Under the pieces are notes generated by a model. That model had not been told where the DNA came from. It ran no database searches and was given only the letters and a program-made list of their open reading frames with translations. Positions 52,381 through 61,585 of a DNA stretch of 64,000 nt are shown here, piece by piece. The stretch comes from Winogradskyella luteola (GTDB taxonomy: Bacteria > Bacteroidota > Bacteroidia > Flavobacteriales > Flavobacteriaceae). The position numbers were made by a program, and so were the translations under genes. Where the stretch lies: the NCBI RefSeq assembly GCF_019203985.1, contig NZ_JAGSPD010000002.1, forward strand, positions 1-64,000, written 5' to 3'. Positions within the stretch are counted from its first letter, which is position 1, and each line of letters begins with the position of its first letter.

Positions 52381-52416
52381 CAATAAAAAACAATGCCTCA
52401 CGGAATTCCGTAAGGC
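52381..52416 (-). terminator. Terminator of the DUF1508 gene
   Basis: On the minus strand GCCTTACGG pairs with CCGTGAGGC (one G-U) around AATT, followed by ATTGTTTTTTATT. The DUF1508 gene ends 24 bases before. Confidence 0.85.
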
Positions 52417-52439
52417 TTGAAACTTCGAAGAAAATATCA

Positions 52440-52622
52440 TTATGACTGATCATCAGTTTCTGCAATCGGGGCATTAGTTTTGACTGAGTCGATTCCATTC
52501 TCACATGCACCTTTAGATTCATACATTTCACTTGTTGCAATAACCTTTGTGTTTACTGCATGTAGATTGAAATAAAATTTTCCATTACTACTTTTTCTAA
52601 TTACAAATTTCGGGTATCCCAT
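52440..52622 (-). CDS. DUF1508 (YegP-type) protein
   Basis: 60 residues. Single DUF1508 unit: FVIRKSSNGKFYFNLHAVN, then a Ser-Glu turn (IATSEMYESKGACENGI). YegP proteins have two copies; this has one and an acidic tail. DUF1508 is found in stress-associated proteins; function is not established. Monocistronic with its own terminator. Confidence 0.85.
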   Translation of the reverse strand: MGYPKFVIRKSSNGKFYFNLHAVNTKVIATSEMYESKGACENGIDSVKTNAPIAETDDQS

Positions 52623-52719
52623 TGTTATAAATTTTTTTATTAATAATACCCAAATCTAAAACCATAGCACTGCTATTCCTTACGGTATACCACAGTTCAA
52701 TAAAATAATAGTTAATAAA

Positions 52720-53388
52720 TTAGATTAAACCTCTGTCAATGGCAATAGCAACAAGCTGTTCGGAAGTATGTGCGTCAAAAAGTACTTTGAGCTTATTAAT
52801 ACGTTTTTCAATACTACTAAGGCTACGTGCAGGGAAGTCTTTTTCCTGAAAGTAATTGGCAATTTGCTCTCTTTTTAGACCTTTGGCTAAGAGTTGTAAT
52901 AATAGTTCATCATATTGATCGGTCTGTGAAATATCATCAACATTACGAAGTAGCTGTTCAACATTGTAAGAGCAATATCTATTACCTTCCAATACAGCTC
53001 GAATCGCTTTTTTTAAATCATTTGATTCCTCACGTCCTTTTTCAACATAAGCATCTACATTGTGGGTGTCTATAAGGTTCTTGATTTTGCCAATACGATG
53101 CTCTACGGAAAACACAATAATCTTTAAGTTGGGTTGGATAGTTTTTACAGCCTTTATTAATTCCTCGCCAGAGGTTAATTGCCTCTCTCTATGATCGGCC
53201 TTAAAGGATAGATCTGTAATTAAAAGATCAAATGGAATATCTGAATTTATAGCTGATCTTATTTTTAGAAGTGCATCATCACAATATTGTGTGGTAACAA
53301 TATTTGGAATGCTTAATTCATTTAGTGTACGTTCTACACCTTTATTGATTGTATTCTGATCTTCAGCAATTAAAACGTTTTGAAACAT
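52720..53388 (-). CDS. Response regulator with C-terminal HTH
   Basis: 222 residues. Receiver domain at about 1-125 (acidic pair in LIAEDQNT, phospho-acceptor Asp in LLITDLSF near 61) and a helical C-terminal region about 155-220 (LLAKGLKREQIANYF, SLSSIEKRINKLK) compatible with a LuxR-type HTH, though weakly conserved. It lies 9 bases after its kinase gene. Confidence 0.85.
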   Translation of the reverse strand: MFQNVLIAEDQNTINKGVERTLNELSIPNIVTTQYCDDALLKIRSAINSDIPFDLLITDLSFKADHRERQLTSGEELIKAVKTIQPNLKIIVFSVEHRIGKIKNLIDTHNVDAYVEKGREESNDLKKAIRAVLEGNRYCSYNVEQLLRNVDDISQTDQYDELLLQLLAKGLKREQIANYFQEKDFPARSLSSIEKRINKLKVLFDAHTSEQLVAIAIDRGLI

Positions 53389-53397
53389 AAGAAGTAT

Positions 53398-55083
53398 TTA
53401 ACTATTAAACTCTAAAGTGGCTTTAAAGCCATTTCCTTTTGAAGTTGTGAAATTAAAACTACCTCCTATACCTTTTATACGGGATTCCACATTTAGCAAA
53501 CCATTACGTTTAGATTTTTCCCTATCAAAACCCACACCATCATCTACATAGCGAATCTCATTTTTTTTATTACGATTCTTAAAAACAACACTAACCACTT
53601 TGGCTTTACTATGTTTTTTCATGTTTACAAGTAGTTCTTGTAGACACCTATAAATAACTACTTTTTTATATTCAGATACGTTTTGCCAATCTATTGCATT
53701 AATATCGTTGGTAACCACTTTTGTATCTTTTTTGTTATGTTGCATCAAAAGATGCTTAATGCTGTCAGGAAAATTTAACAAATCGATACTCCCAGTTTCT
53801 GTTGAGATATCTCTTGTGCGCAAATAAATATCTTCGATGTTGTCTAAAAGTAATGCTTTTTTGGTTTCAGTAACCTCAATATCCTTTTCTACAAAATTCA
53901 TAAGATCGGACATGTCGTTTGCTAGCTCATCATGTACCTTTTTAGACAATTCTGTTTCTTTTTGATAAGCTTCTTTGATTTTGTCTTTTTTATGTTTGGA
54001 TTTTAACCATAGCACAACAAATATCATAAGCATCAAAACAATTAAAGCAATTGATTGAGATATAATTTTTTTTGACCTCTCTTTTTCTTTTAAAATTTCG
54101 TTTCTATCTGCACGTTTTTTTTCTTTGGCAACTTCGTACTTGTCTGAGGCGAATTGATTTTTAAACTGTTGTTGTGCACTTTGAATACTATCATTTAATA
54201 TTTTATATCTTACGATTTCCTTATCGTTGTTTAATGTCATTTTAAAAGCAAGGGCATTCATCTCATAGTATTCATTTTTGATAGTTTGGGATAGTTCTAC
54301 AGCTTTATCGGCAAAATCTAACGCTTTTGCAATATTACCTCTATTTTTATTGTACTCGGCTAAATGTAAATAACTGGTTATTATTCCAGAAAAATGGTTG
54401 GCTTCTATTCTTATTTTTAATGCTTCGTTTAGGTTTAATATCGCATGCGGGTTATCAATTTTTGACTGTGCAGAACCTAAATTATCTAATAATCTAGCCA
54501 ATTTAATTTGAGATTCATTCTCTTTGGTGTATTCTATAATACTTAAATAACCTTTTATAGCTTTTTTATATTGCCTATTTTTGGAATAGACCATTGCAAG
54601 ATTTTTAATTCCGGTATTCTTATTCTCGGTTTCTTTTGCATAGGCAATTACTTTTTTGAAATAGTCAATAGCGTTATCATAATTTTCCAATTCCTTATTT
54701 ATTAATCCTAAGTGATTGTTTAATCCAACATAAGCTTCATTTGCAATGGAGTCTTTTCGATTATACTTATCTAATAATTCTAAAGCTTCAATGGCATATT
54801 CTTCACTTTCGGATAGTATTCCTCTCTTTTTAAGTGCTATTGAAATTAGACGAAGATCATACACAGCTTTTATTGTATCAAACTTTTTTAGATTGTCTTC
54901 TTTTGCGTTTAAAAAGTGTCTATAACCTTTAATTAAATCTGAAGCATTTTTTGGATTTAAAATTAATTCACGATAATTAATATCATTTAACTCATCTTGA
55001 GAATGAACCTCTTGAAAGCATAGACTAAACATTGTCATTGAACAAGATAAAAAAAAGAGGAATGAAGTTTTGATTGGTTTCAT
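53398..55083 (-). CDS. TPR sensor histidine kinase
   Basis: 561 residues. Signal peptide (about 1-28), a periplasmic TPR array at about 60-320 (about seven helical pairs), one membrane helix near 327-346, then a dimerisation segment KVHDELANDMSDLM with phospho-acceptor His and an ATPase domain (VSEYKKVVIYRCLQELLVN, DDGVGFD, NGLLNVESRIKGIGG). This is the NarL-partner (HPK7) class common in Bacteroidota. It follows a small lipoprotein gene after 26 bases and precedes the regulator, forming a three-gene unit. Signal unknown. Confidence 0.9.
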   Translation of the reverse strand: MKPIKTSFLFFLSCSMTMFSLCFQEVHSQDELNDINYRELILNPKNASDLIKGYRHFLNAKEDNLKKFDTIKAVYDLRLISIALKKRGILSESEEYAIEALELLDKYNRKDSIANEAYVGLNNHLGLINKELENYDNAIDYFKKVIAYAKETENKNTGIKNLAMVYSKNRQYKKAIKGYLSIIEYTKENESQIKLARLLDNLGSAQSKIDNPHAILNLNEALKIRIEANHFSGIITSYLHLAEYNKNRGNIAKALDFADKAVELSQTIKNEYYEMNALAFKMTLNNDKEIVRYKILNDSIQSAQQQFKNQFASDKYEVAKEKKRADRNEILKEKERSKKIISQSIALIVLMLMIFVVLWLKSKHKKDKIKEAYQKETELSKKVHDELANDMSDLMNFVEKDIEVTETKKALLLDNIEDIYLRTRDISTETGSIDLLNFPDSIKHLLMQHNKKDTKVVTNDINAIDWQNVSEYKKVVIYRCLQELLVNMKKHSKAKVVSVVFKNRNKKNEIRYVDDGVGFDREKSKRNGLLNVESRIKGIGGSFNFTTSKGNGFKATLEFNS

Positions 55084-55109
55084 TCCTCTAAAATAATAAC
55101 TAATTTTTA

Positions 55110-55304
55110 TTAACCGCCTGTTCCGCCTTGTGGATCTTGCGGATCTTGTAGATCTGGATCAGGTGGAGGTGGAGGTGGCGGAATATCTTCGCCCTCATCA
55201 CAACAGGCTTGTGGTACAACTTCATCGGTTAAACTCTCAGGATTGCATGAAAAGAATGCTGTATTGAGGAAAACCGTAAACAGAATTATAAATAATTTCT
55301 TCAT
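55110..55304 (-). CDS. Small proline-rich lipoprotein
   Basis: 64 residues. Lipoprotein signal with lipobox FFSC (Cys20). The mature peptide of about 45 residues is acidic: a Cys-Cys pair with DEGED, seven prolines in a row, and short Asp-Pro repeats ending in Gly. It is the first gene of the kinase operon. Possible surface ligand, decoy or sensor input; nothing proves any of these. Could also be a minimal anchor. Confidence 0.7.
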   Translation of the reverse strand: MKKLFIILFTVFLNTAFFSCNPESLTDEVVPQACCDEGEDIPPPPPPPDPDLQDPQDPQGGTGG

Positions 55305-55331
55305 TTTATATGTTTTTAGAATTGAACAATA

Positions 55332-55378
55332 GTGTTGCTGTCCGAGATTATCTCAGATGCTTTGTTGCTTAGCAACAC
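55332..55378. repeat. Nested inverted repeats upstream of the kinase operon
   Basis: GTGTTGCT (55332-55339) pairs with AGCAACAC (55371-55378), while GTTGCT at 55364-55369 can instead pair with the same right arm, giving competing structures. They sit 28-74 bases upstream of the small lipoprotein start on the minus strand. The rest of 55305-55658 is AT-rich with no supported gene. Confidence 0.4.
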
Positions 55379-55658
55379 CAACTATGTTTGAAGAGATTGC
55401 TCCTCGCTGGGAAGTGTTGAGTACAGAAGTAAAAGTGAATTATTACTTCCCAATTGGTAAAATCATTTTACACTGTAACTCAATTTTAGAATTGATTTCG
55501 TAACCCTTATTACGCCTAAGGTGGTTAACAATTCTGAAACAAATGAAGGAAGATTGTTTTGGAAATTATGGAAATAATGAGGAAAGGTTTTGGAAAAGAA
55601 TTTCCAAACTATTTCCAAAAATGATTTAGTAACTTTAAGATGTATTAATCCTAATAAA

Positions 55659-56345
55659 ATGCATAACGAACTACTTAAAAAAGCTTTTGAGAAAGCTGAA
55701 AAAGAAACAGAGACAAATAGAGTTTCACCTAGGGCAAAGCTGCTTTCAGATTTTATTTTTGAAGATAGTAGAGAACAATATGGAGAAAAAAGCCTTAGGG
55801 ATAAATACGCAGTTGCAACTAATAACCCTGAAAGTAAAATTCGATTAAAAAAGCATGCGAAAGAAGCATTAAGCCACTATTTGGGTTATGAAGATTATAA
55901 AGATTTTTTAAATGCCAATAGTGAAAGAGAAATAGTTAGCGGAAGTCAAGTGAAGTTGTTTGTAAGCAAAAACAAGATTACAATCATGATTTCTTTAGTC
56001 ATTATAACAGGGTTGTTGATATATAATTCCGTAACAAGACAGCGTTGGATGGTTTGGCAAAAAGACCATTATATAGAAGTTAAGTTTGACTTAGAAAATT
56101 ATGATATTATACAGCTTAAGTTATATAAAGAAGAAAGAATAAAAAATTTTAAAAAAATAAAGCCAAACTGTGATTATGAATTTTTTAACGCAGATGGAAG
56201 TGTAAGAGTTTGGTATGGTAAAAATATTAAAAGAGAGCTCGAATTCTTTACGGATCATGGTTTACACCCAGAAACAGGTAAAACACTTAAGCCCATTACA
56301 CAGTACATGATTAATAAATATATTTGTAATAATGAATACAATTAA
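55659..56345 (+). CDS. Single-pass membrane protein of unknown function
   Basis: 228 residues from the ATG at 55659; the frame is open to a TTG at 55590 (251 residues), but the ATG gives a start (MHNELLKKAFEKAE) like others I have seen in flavobacteria. A cytoplasmic helical domain (about 1-100, with KALSHYLG-like and YKDFLN stretches) precedes a membrane helix near 108-124, then a C-terminal domain rich in Lys and aromatic residues. Not recognised. It ends 12 bases before the convergent receptor gene. Confidence 0.7.
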   Translation: MHNELLKKAFEKAEKETETNRVSPRAKLLSDFIFEDSREQYGEKSLRDKYAVATNNPESKIRLKKHAKEALSHYLGYEDYKDFLNANSEREIVSGSQVKLFVSKNKITIMISLVIITGLLIYNSVTRQRWMVWQKDHYIEVKFDLENYDIIQLKLYKEERIKNFKKIKPNCDYEFFNADGSVRVWYGKNIKRELEFFTDHGLHPETGKTLKPITQYMINKYICNNEYN

Positions 56346-56357
56346 AAGCAAATTGAA

Positions 56358-58841
56358 TTACCCCTCAAAATCAAAATCACCACTACCATTAGAACGGCCA
56401 TCACGATCGCGTTGTTTTTGTTGATTAAAACGGTAGGTAAAGGCTAAATTAAAGGAGCGGACGCGCCATTGGAACTCACTATAGTTATCAAAGGTATCCG
56501 TAAAGTTATCACTACGACGTATACGGGAGTTAAACACATCGCGTATATTAAAGGCGATGGAGGCTTTATCATTAAACAAATCCTTACTAAAGGCTAAGTC
56601 CGTAGAAAAAATGCCTTGGTTTCGGCTTTGGGCAGTTTCACTAGGGCCACGATAAAACAAACGGGTTTGCCAATCGATATTACCCGGAAGTGTGTATTTA
56701 TTATTTAAGCGTACAAACCAACTGAGGTTGTCGGCATCAAAATTCTGACCTTCAAAATCACCTCTGGTGCTAGAGTTAAAGAGGTTGAAATTACCGTTAA
56801 GATTCCACTTTTTGGTAGGTCGGTAGGTTAGGGTAAACTCCACGCCAAAACGGTCATTGGTGGCAAGGTTAATGGGTGTTCGTCTTATGACTGGAACCAA
56901 ATCTAAATCTTCATTAAGCTGATCAAAATTAGGGTCGTTAATATTAATGGTTTGCAAGGTTTCAAAACTATAAAAATCATCAGTTGCCAATGCCACAAAA
57001 TTGAAGGCATCTTTAGCACGTTGAAAGTATATGGAGGTGTTTAGGGATAACTTTCCAAACTTTTTAAAATAACCAATGTCAAAAGCATTAGACGTGGTTG
57101 GATCTAAATCTGGATTTCCTTGAAATAGGTTAACAGGACTGCTTCGAGACGGAAACGGATTTATAAAACGCGATCGTGGTCGTCTTACACGCCTGTTATA
57201 ACCTAGGGTGATGTTTTCATCTTCAGACAGCTCAAAAGCTAAATTTACCGTTGGAAATAACTGATGGTATTCCTTTTTGTCAAAATCACCGCTTGTTACT
57301 TGGTCAATCGTAATTCTTGTGCCTTCGTAACGCAGGCCTAATAAATAGGAGAATTTTTCTCCGATTTTATTGCCGTATTGGGAGTAAAACGCATTGACCT
57401 GCTGTTTAAAATCAAGCGTATTACTTAGATCGGTATTCACTTCAAAGGTTTCACCTTGATCAAAGCTCGTTTCCACTAAATAATCGGTGAGCAAATCGAA
57501 AAACTCACCACGATATCCAAACTCAAACTGACCAGTGTCTTTTATAGGTTGTACATAGTCTGCCTGTAATAACAGCCTATTCTGGTTTTCATCTGTCATT
57601 ACATTTTCTGCATCAAAACCATCTTGGTTAATCATGGACCGTTCTAGCTCAGAACTATCTTCGTATTGAAAATCGAAGGTTAACTTGTGTTGGCTATCGC
57701 CATTAAATTGTTTGTCGTAGCTTAATGCATACTGTATGGTTTTATCGTCTTCGAGTTCTGGGTCTCTCCGAATAGTGGTCTCTAAAAGATTATTGTTAAT
57801 ATCAAATCGTTCGGTACGATTAAAGGTATTACGTTCATTGTCACTATCTCTATAGACTAAACTTGCGGTTAATGAACTCGTTTCATTGATGTACCATTCA
57901 ATTCCGGTATTTGTACTGTAGCCTTTTCGCACACGATCAAATTCACGCTTTTCAAAACTAAAGGCTGTGTTGCCAGGATCTGGATCGAAAAATTCAGTTT
58001 CGTTAAGGGCATTTCCTGGGGATTCTCTGTAATCGTAGTTTGTGGTATTAAAGATATTGATATCACCAGTTCTGTAATTGATATTTCCAGAGATACCAGC
58101 TTGTGATGGGTAACCACCATTCACCGTTATAGCACCGTTAAGCCCCTGTAACTTACTGCGTCTAAGTATTATGTTTAAAATTCCTGCAGATCCTTCGGCA
58201 TCATATCTTGCAGATGGAGAAGTTATGACTTCGACACGTTCTATGGCTTCGGCAGGCAATTGGCGTAAGGCATCAGTTGAATTTAGACCTACGAGACCAG
58301 AAGGTTTTCCATTAATAAGAATCCTAACATCGTCATTACCTCTCAACGATACAGCACCTTCTACATCTACCGAAACTGAGGGTACATTATCTAGAACATC
58401 ACTAACGGTACCACCTCTTACAGTTAAATCCTTACCAACGTTATAGATTTTTTTATCGAGTTTTATATCTACCGTAGTAGTTTCTGCTACTATGGTAACT
58501 TCACCCAAAGCTTCTATATCTAGCGATAAGCCAACGGTGCCTAAATTTATGGGTTTGGTTAATGTTTTGTTTAAGTACTCTTTGGTCTTGTAGGAGATAT
58601 ATTCGACATATATATTATAAGTACCAGCGACAATCTCAACACTAAATTTTCCCTTACCGTCAGTTATTCCACCAGTTATAATGCTATTATCTGTTGTGGT
58701 ATTAAAAGTTATTGTAGCATATTCTAGAGGAATGTTTGTACCATCTTCAACAACAGTGCCTTCTATCTTAACTTTTTTTTGGGCAGAGACTATAGAGATT
58801 GTAAAGCATACAAATAGTAGGGAGAGCAGATTTAATTTCAT
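56358..58841 (-). CDS. TonB-dependent-receptor-like outer membrane protein
   Basis: 827 residues. Signal peptide (1-20), a carboxypeptidase-regulatory-like beta sandwich (about 22-105; KIEGTVVEDGTNIPLEYATI), a plug domain (VSDVLDNVPSVSVDVEGAVSLRGN and IERVEVITSPSARYDAEGSAGI), and a 22-strand barrel of the OMP_b-brl_3 (outer membrane beta-barrel family) type. No SusD homologue is adjacent, so it is not a glycan utilisation pair; the ligand is unknown. Monocistronic. Confidence 0.9.
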   Translation of the reverse strand: MKLNLLSLLFVCFTISIVSAQKKVKIEGTVVEDGTNIPLEYATITFNTTTDNSIITGGITDGKGKFSVEIVAGTYNIYVEYISYKTKEYLNKTLTKPINLGTVGLSLDIEALGEVTIVAETTTVDIKLDKKIYNVGKDLTVRGGTVSDVLDNVPSVSVDVEGAVSLRGNDDVRILINGKPSGLVGLNSTDALRQLPAEAIERVEVITSPSARYDAEGSAGILNIILRRSKLQGLNGAITVNGGYPSQAGISGNINYRTGDINIFNTTNYDYRESPGNALNETEFFDPDPGNTAFSFEKREFDRVRKGYSTNTGIEWYINETSSLTASLVYRDSDNERNTFNRTERFDINNNLLETTIRRDPELEDDKTIQYALSYDKQFNGDSQHKLTFDFQYEDSSELERSMINQDGFDAENVMTDENQNRLLLQADYVQPIKDTGQFEFGYRGEFFDLLTDYLVETSFDQGETFEVNTDLSNTLDFKQQVNAFYSQYGNKIGEKFSYLLGLRYEGTRITIDQVTSGDFDKKEYHQLFPTVNLAFELSEDENITLGYNRRVRRPRSRFINPFPSRSSPVNLFQGNPDLDPTTSNAFDIGYFKKFGKLSLNTSIYFQRAKDAFNFVALATDDFYSFETLQTININDPNFDQLNEDLDLVPVIRRTPINLATNDRFGVEFTLTYRPTKKWNLNGNFNLFNSSTRGDFEGQNFDADNLSWFVRLNNKYTLPGNIDWQTRLFYRGPSETAQSRNQGIFSTDLAFSKDLFNDKASIAFNIRDVFNSRIRRSDNFTDTFDNYSEFQWRVRSFNLAFTYRFNQQKQRDRDGRSNGSGDFDFEG

Positions 58842-58957
58842 TACAAGTAATTAGTATTTTGATGCTTTTTAGATGCGCAAAAATACTTTTGCTTGTCCTG
58901 TTTATGGTTAATCTTATGTTAAAGCACAACGCAGAGAAATCTTAAGTGGATTGTTGA

Positions 58958-59410
58958 TTAGCCTTTATCTTTATTTCGCTTTTTGCGTTTTTTCTTTTTA
59001 ACTTCTTTTTCGTCAAAATCACCTTGTATCAACTCTTTTATCTTTTTCATATCGTTTTCTGATATAAGTTCTTCGAGTTCAACAAAATGCGTGTCTTCGA
59101 GTTTTTTTATAGCTTCTTGACGTTCAATGATTCTATCAAATCTTGTCTTTAAAATCGCCAACTTCTCATCAAAAAAACTATTAACTTTTTGTTTAATAAT
59201 CTCTTTTTGAAAATCATCAGCTTCTAAAGTGGTAAGAAAATTGGTTATATATTCTTTTCTGCGATCTTCAATCATTTGCTTACGTTTAGCAATTTCTTTT
59301 TCTGTAGGTTCTCTTGGAACTACAGGGTTGCCCATACGATCTCTACGGGTTTGTGCGTAGGTATTAAAACCTAGCAATAGCGCGAATGCGATTAATACAG
59401 CTTTTTTCAT
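58958..59410 (-). CDS. Secreted helical protein (Spy-like)
   Basis: 150 residues. Signal peptide (MKKAVLIAFALLLGFNTYAQ). The mature part is charged and helical (about 40-130) with a Lys-rich tail (KKKKRKKRNK). The pattern resembles periplasmic Spy/CpxP-type proteins in shape, but the LTxxQ motifs are not seen, so this is only a suggestion. It lies one base after the ArsC-like gene and is probably co-transcribed with it and prfB. Confidence 0.7.
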   Translation of the reverse strand: MKKAVLIAFALLLGFNTYAQTRRDRMGNPVVPREPTEKEIAKRKQMIEDRRKEYITNFLTTLEADDFQKEIIKQKVNSFFDEKLAILKTRFDRIIERQEAIKKLEDTHFVELEELISENDMKKIKELIQGDFDEKEVKKKKRKKRNKDKG

Positions 59411-59411
59411 T

Positions 59412-59753
59412 TTAAATAATGTTTAATATCGATTCTGGTGGCCTGCCGACTACGGCTTTTTTTTTATTAATTACTATTGGTCGTTCTATCAGTTTGGGAT
59501 GTGCAACCATAGCATCAATAATCTGTTTATCACTAAGTGTTTTTCCTTTATAATCTGATTTCCAAATGGCTTCGTTTTTTCTAACCAAGTCAATTGGTTT
59601 TATATTTAATTTTGATAAGACTTCCCTTAACTGCTCGGCAGTGAGTTGATCATCTAAATATTTGATGATTTCAAACTCTTTGCCAGATGCTTCCAGTATA
59701 GCTAGTCCTTCTCTTGATTTTCTGCACCTTGGGTTGTGGTATATTCTAATCAT
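59412..59753 (-). CDS. ArsC/Spx-family arsenate reductase-like protein
   Basis: 113 residues, glutaredoxin-type ArsC. Active site HNPRCRKSR with Cys9 (C-x3-R); the later RPIVINKKKAVVGRPPE is the family's Pro-containing loop near 92-108. The lack of arsenical transporter or ArsR genes suggests a housekeeping role (YffB/ArsC-like) rather than resistance. It starts right where the HAD gene stops (59753/59754). Confidence 0.85.
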   Translation of the reverse strand: MIRIYHNPRCRKSREGLAILEASGKEFEIIKYLDDQLTAEQLREVLSKLNIKPIDLVRKNEAIWKSDYKGKTLSDKQIIDAMVAHPKLIERPIVINKKKAVVGRPPESILNII

Positions 59754-60371
59754 TTAGATATTAATTGAATAATGTTTTAGTTGTTCTCTTAATGTTTTTG
59801 GTGATTCAAAATGTATGCCATTTATCCCCAGTTCTCTTGAAGCTTCTATATTTCTTAGATTATCATCTATAAATATGGATTCTTCAGGATTAATATTGTA
59901 GCGTTTTAAAGTCAGTTCGTATATATCTTTAAAAGGTTTTCTTGTTTTTTCTTCACCAGATACTACAATACCTTCAAACCAATGCAAAAAATCAAATCGT
60001 TTTAATGCAATAGGAAACGTTTCGTGACTCCAGTTGGTCAATGCAATAACTTTATAGCTTGTATTACCAATTAAGCTTTTTAAAATGTCTACAGTACCTT
60101 CAATCGCATTACCCAACATTTCTTCCCATCTATCGTAATAAATACGTATAAGGTCTTCGTGCTCTGGGAATAATGCTATTCTTTCTGATGTTGCTTTTTG
60201 TAAAGGATAGCCAGCATCTTGATTTTCGTTCCAATCTTGAGTGCAGATGGTTTTAAAAAACCAATCCATTTTTTCTCTGTTTCCTTCGAATACTTCTAAA
60301 TAGACATATTCTGGATTCCAGTCTATTAACACACCACCTAAATCAAATATAACGGTATTAATTGTTTTCAT
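59754..60371 (-). CDS. HAD-family phosphatase (YihX-like)
   Basis: 205 residues. Motif I FDLGGVLIDWNPEYV near 9-23, motif II ALTNWSHE near 114, Lys in GEEKTRKPFKDIY, motif IV FIDDNLRNIEASRELG. DLGG in place of DxDGT marks the YihX/alpha-D-glucose-1-phosphate phosphatase subgroup. It directly abuts prfB and the ArsC-like gene, suggesting one transcript of four genes. Substrate not decidable. Confidence 0.88.
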   Translation of the reverse strand: MKTINTVIFDLGGVLIDWNPEYVYLEVFEGNREKMDWFFKTICTQDWNENQDAGYPLQKATSERIALFPEHEDLIRIYYDRWEEMLGNAIEGTVDILKSLIGNTSYKVIALTNWSHETFPIALKRFDFLHWFEGIVVSGEEKTRKPFKDIYELTLKRYNINPEESIFIDDNLRNIEASRELGINGIHFESPKTLREQLKHYSINI

Positions 60372-61482
60372 TTATATGGCATTTGCATTATCTTCTTTTT
60401 GTCCCATCATCATTAAATAAGCTTTTAAAAAGGGCTCAATATCTCCATCCATAACAGCATCTACATTTCCTGTTTCGTGGGCGGAACGCACATCTTTTAC
60501 CAACTTATAAGGATGCATTACATAATTGCGTATCTGGCTTCCCCATTCAATTTTCATTTTACTGGCTTCAATATCATCGCGCTGTGCCATTTGCTTTTGC
60601 AGTTCTATTTCATACAATTGTGACTTTAGCATTTGAAGCGCTCTGGCACGATTATCGTGTTGCGAACGTGTCTCAGAACATTGAATCTGTATACCAGTTG
60701 GCTTATGCAACAACTGTACTTTGGTTTCAACCTTGTTTACGTTTTGTCCACCTGCGCCACTAGAGCGTGCTGTAGTGATTTCTAGGTCGGAAGGATTAAT
60801 GTCTATTTCTATGGAATCATCTACCAAAGGGTATACATATACTGATGCAAAACTTGTGTGTCGCTTGGCATTGCTGTCAAAAGGTGAAATACGAACCAAA
60901 CGATGTACGCCATTTTCTCCCTTTAGCCAACCAAAGGCGTAATCACCTTCAATCTCTAGAGTTACGGTTTTTATACCAGCAACATCTCCTTCTTGGTGGT
61001 TGAGCTCTTTCACTTTAAATCCACTTTTTTCAGCGTACATTAAGTACATGCGCATTAGCATACTTGCCCAATCGCAAGATTCTGTTCCGCCGGCACCTGC
61101 GGTAATTTGCAGTACAGCACTTAAACTGTCACCTTCCTCAGAGAGCATATTCTTAAATTCTAGTTTCTCTATAGCATTTAGGGCCTTTTCAAAACGTGCT
61201 TCAACATTTGCCATTGGAGCTTCATCTTCCTTATAAAATTCGTAAATAACTTCTAAGTCTTCAAAAAGTGTCTTGGCAGCATTATAGTCGTTAACCCAGC
61301 TTTTTTTCTCACGGATGGACCGCATTACTTGTTCGGCTTTTTTAGAGTCGTTCCAAAAATTGGGGTCAAAGGTTTGTTCTTCTTCGTTAGCTATTTCAAC
61401 GAGTTTGGCATCTAAGTCAAAGATACTGTCTAAGTATGTCTAGACGGGAATTAAGGTTTTTTATTTGATCTGATGTTATCAT
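60372..61482 (-). CDS. prfB: Peptide chain release factor 2, made by programmed +1 frameshift
   Basis: Recognises UGA and UAA. Translation starts at the ATG at 61482 ([15 protein letters not shown]), meets an in-frame TGA at 61419-61417 (codon 22) and continues in the +1 frame to 60372, giving 369 residues, close to the E. coli 365. The SPF anticodon-like tripeptide is in [12 protein letters not shown] and the catalytic GGQ in [10 protein letters not shown]. Without the frameshift only 21 residues are made. Regulation by its own stop codon is the known autoregulation of RF2. Confidence 0.96.
61416..61425 (-). promoter_or_regulatory. prfB +1 frameshift site, without internal Shine-Dalgarno
   Basis: TAT CTT TGA C on the minus strand is identical to the E. 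coli slip site. Just before it, at 61426-61431, the sequence is AGACAG instead of AGGGGG, so no anti-SD pairing is expected. Flanking codons retain coding sense in both frames. Confidence 0.85.
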
Positions 61483-61500
61483 ATTTTGAAGTAATTTCTA

Positions 61501-61508
61501 CAAATATA
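61501..61508 (-). promoter_or_regulatory. Probable prfB promoter, -7 box
   Basis: The minus strand reads TATATTTG (exact TAnnTTTG), 19 bases upstream of the prfB ATG. Confidence 0.4.
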
Positions 61509-61529
61509 AGATGCGATATTAAAGTGCCA

Positions 61530-61537
61530 TAATTTTG
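61530..61537 (+). promoter_or_regulatory. Probable threonine aldolase promoter, -7 box
   Basis: TAATTTTG matches TAnnTTTG and lies 48 bases upstream of the ATG at 61586, divergent from the prfB box. Confidence 0.4.
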
Positions 61538-61585
61538 AATTGCTTTTTTAGAAATTCCGTAGTTTTATATCTCAGTATTATACAT

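Noticed and set aside
47791-52622. Prophage or integrative element
   Set aside because: No integrase, phage structural gene, tRNA target or flanking direct repeats were seen; only an accessory-like gene set.
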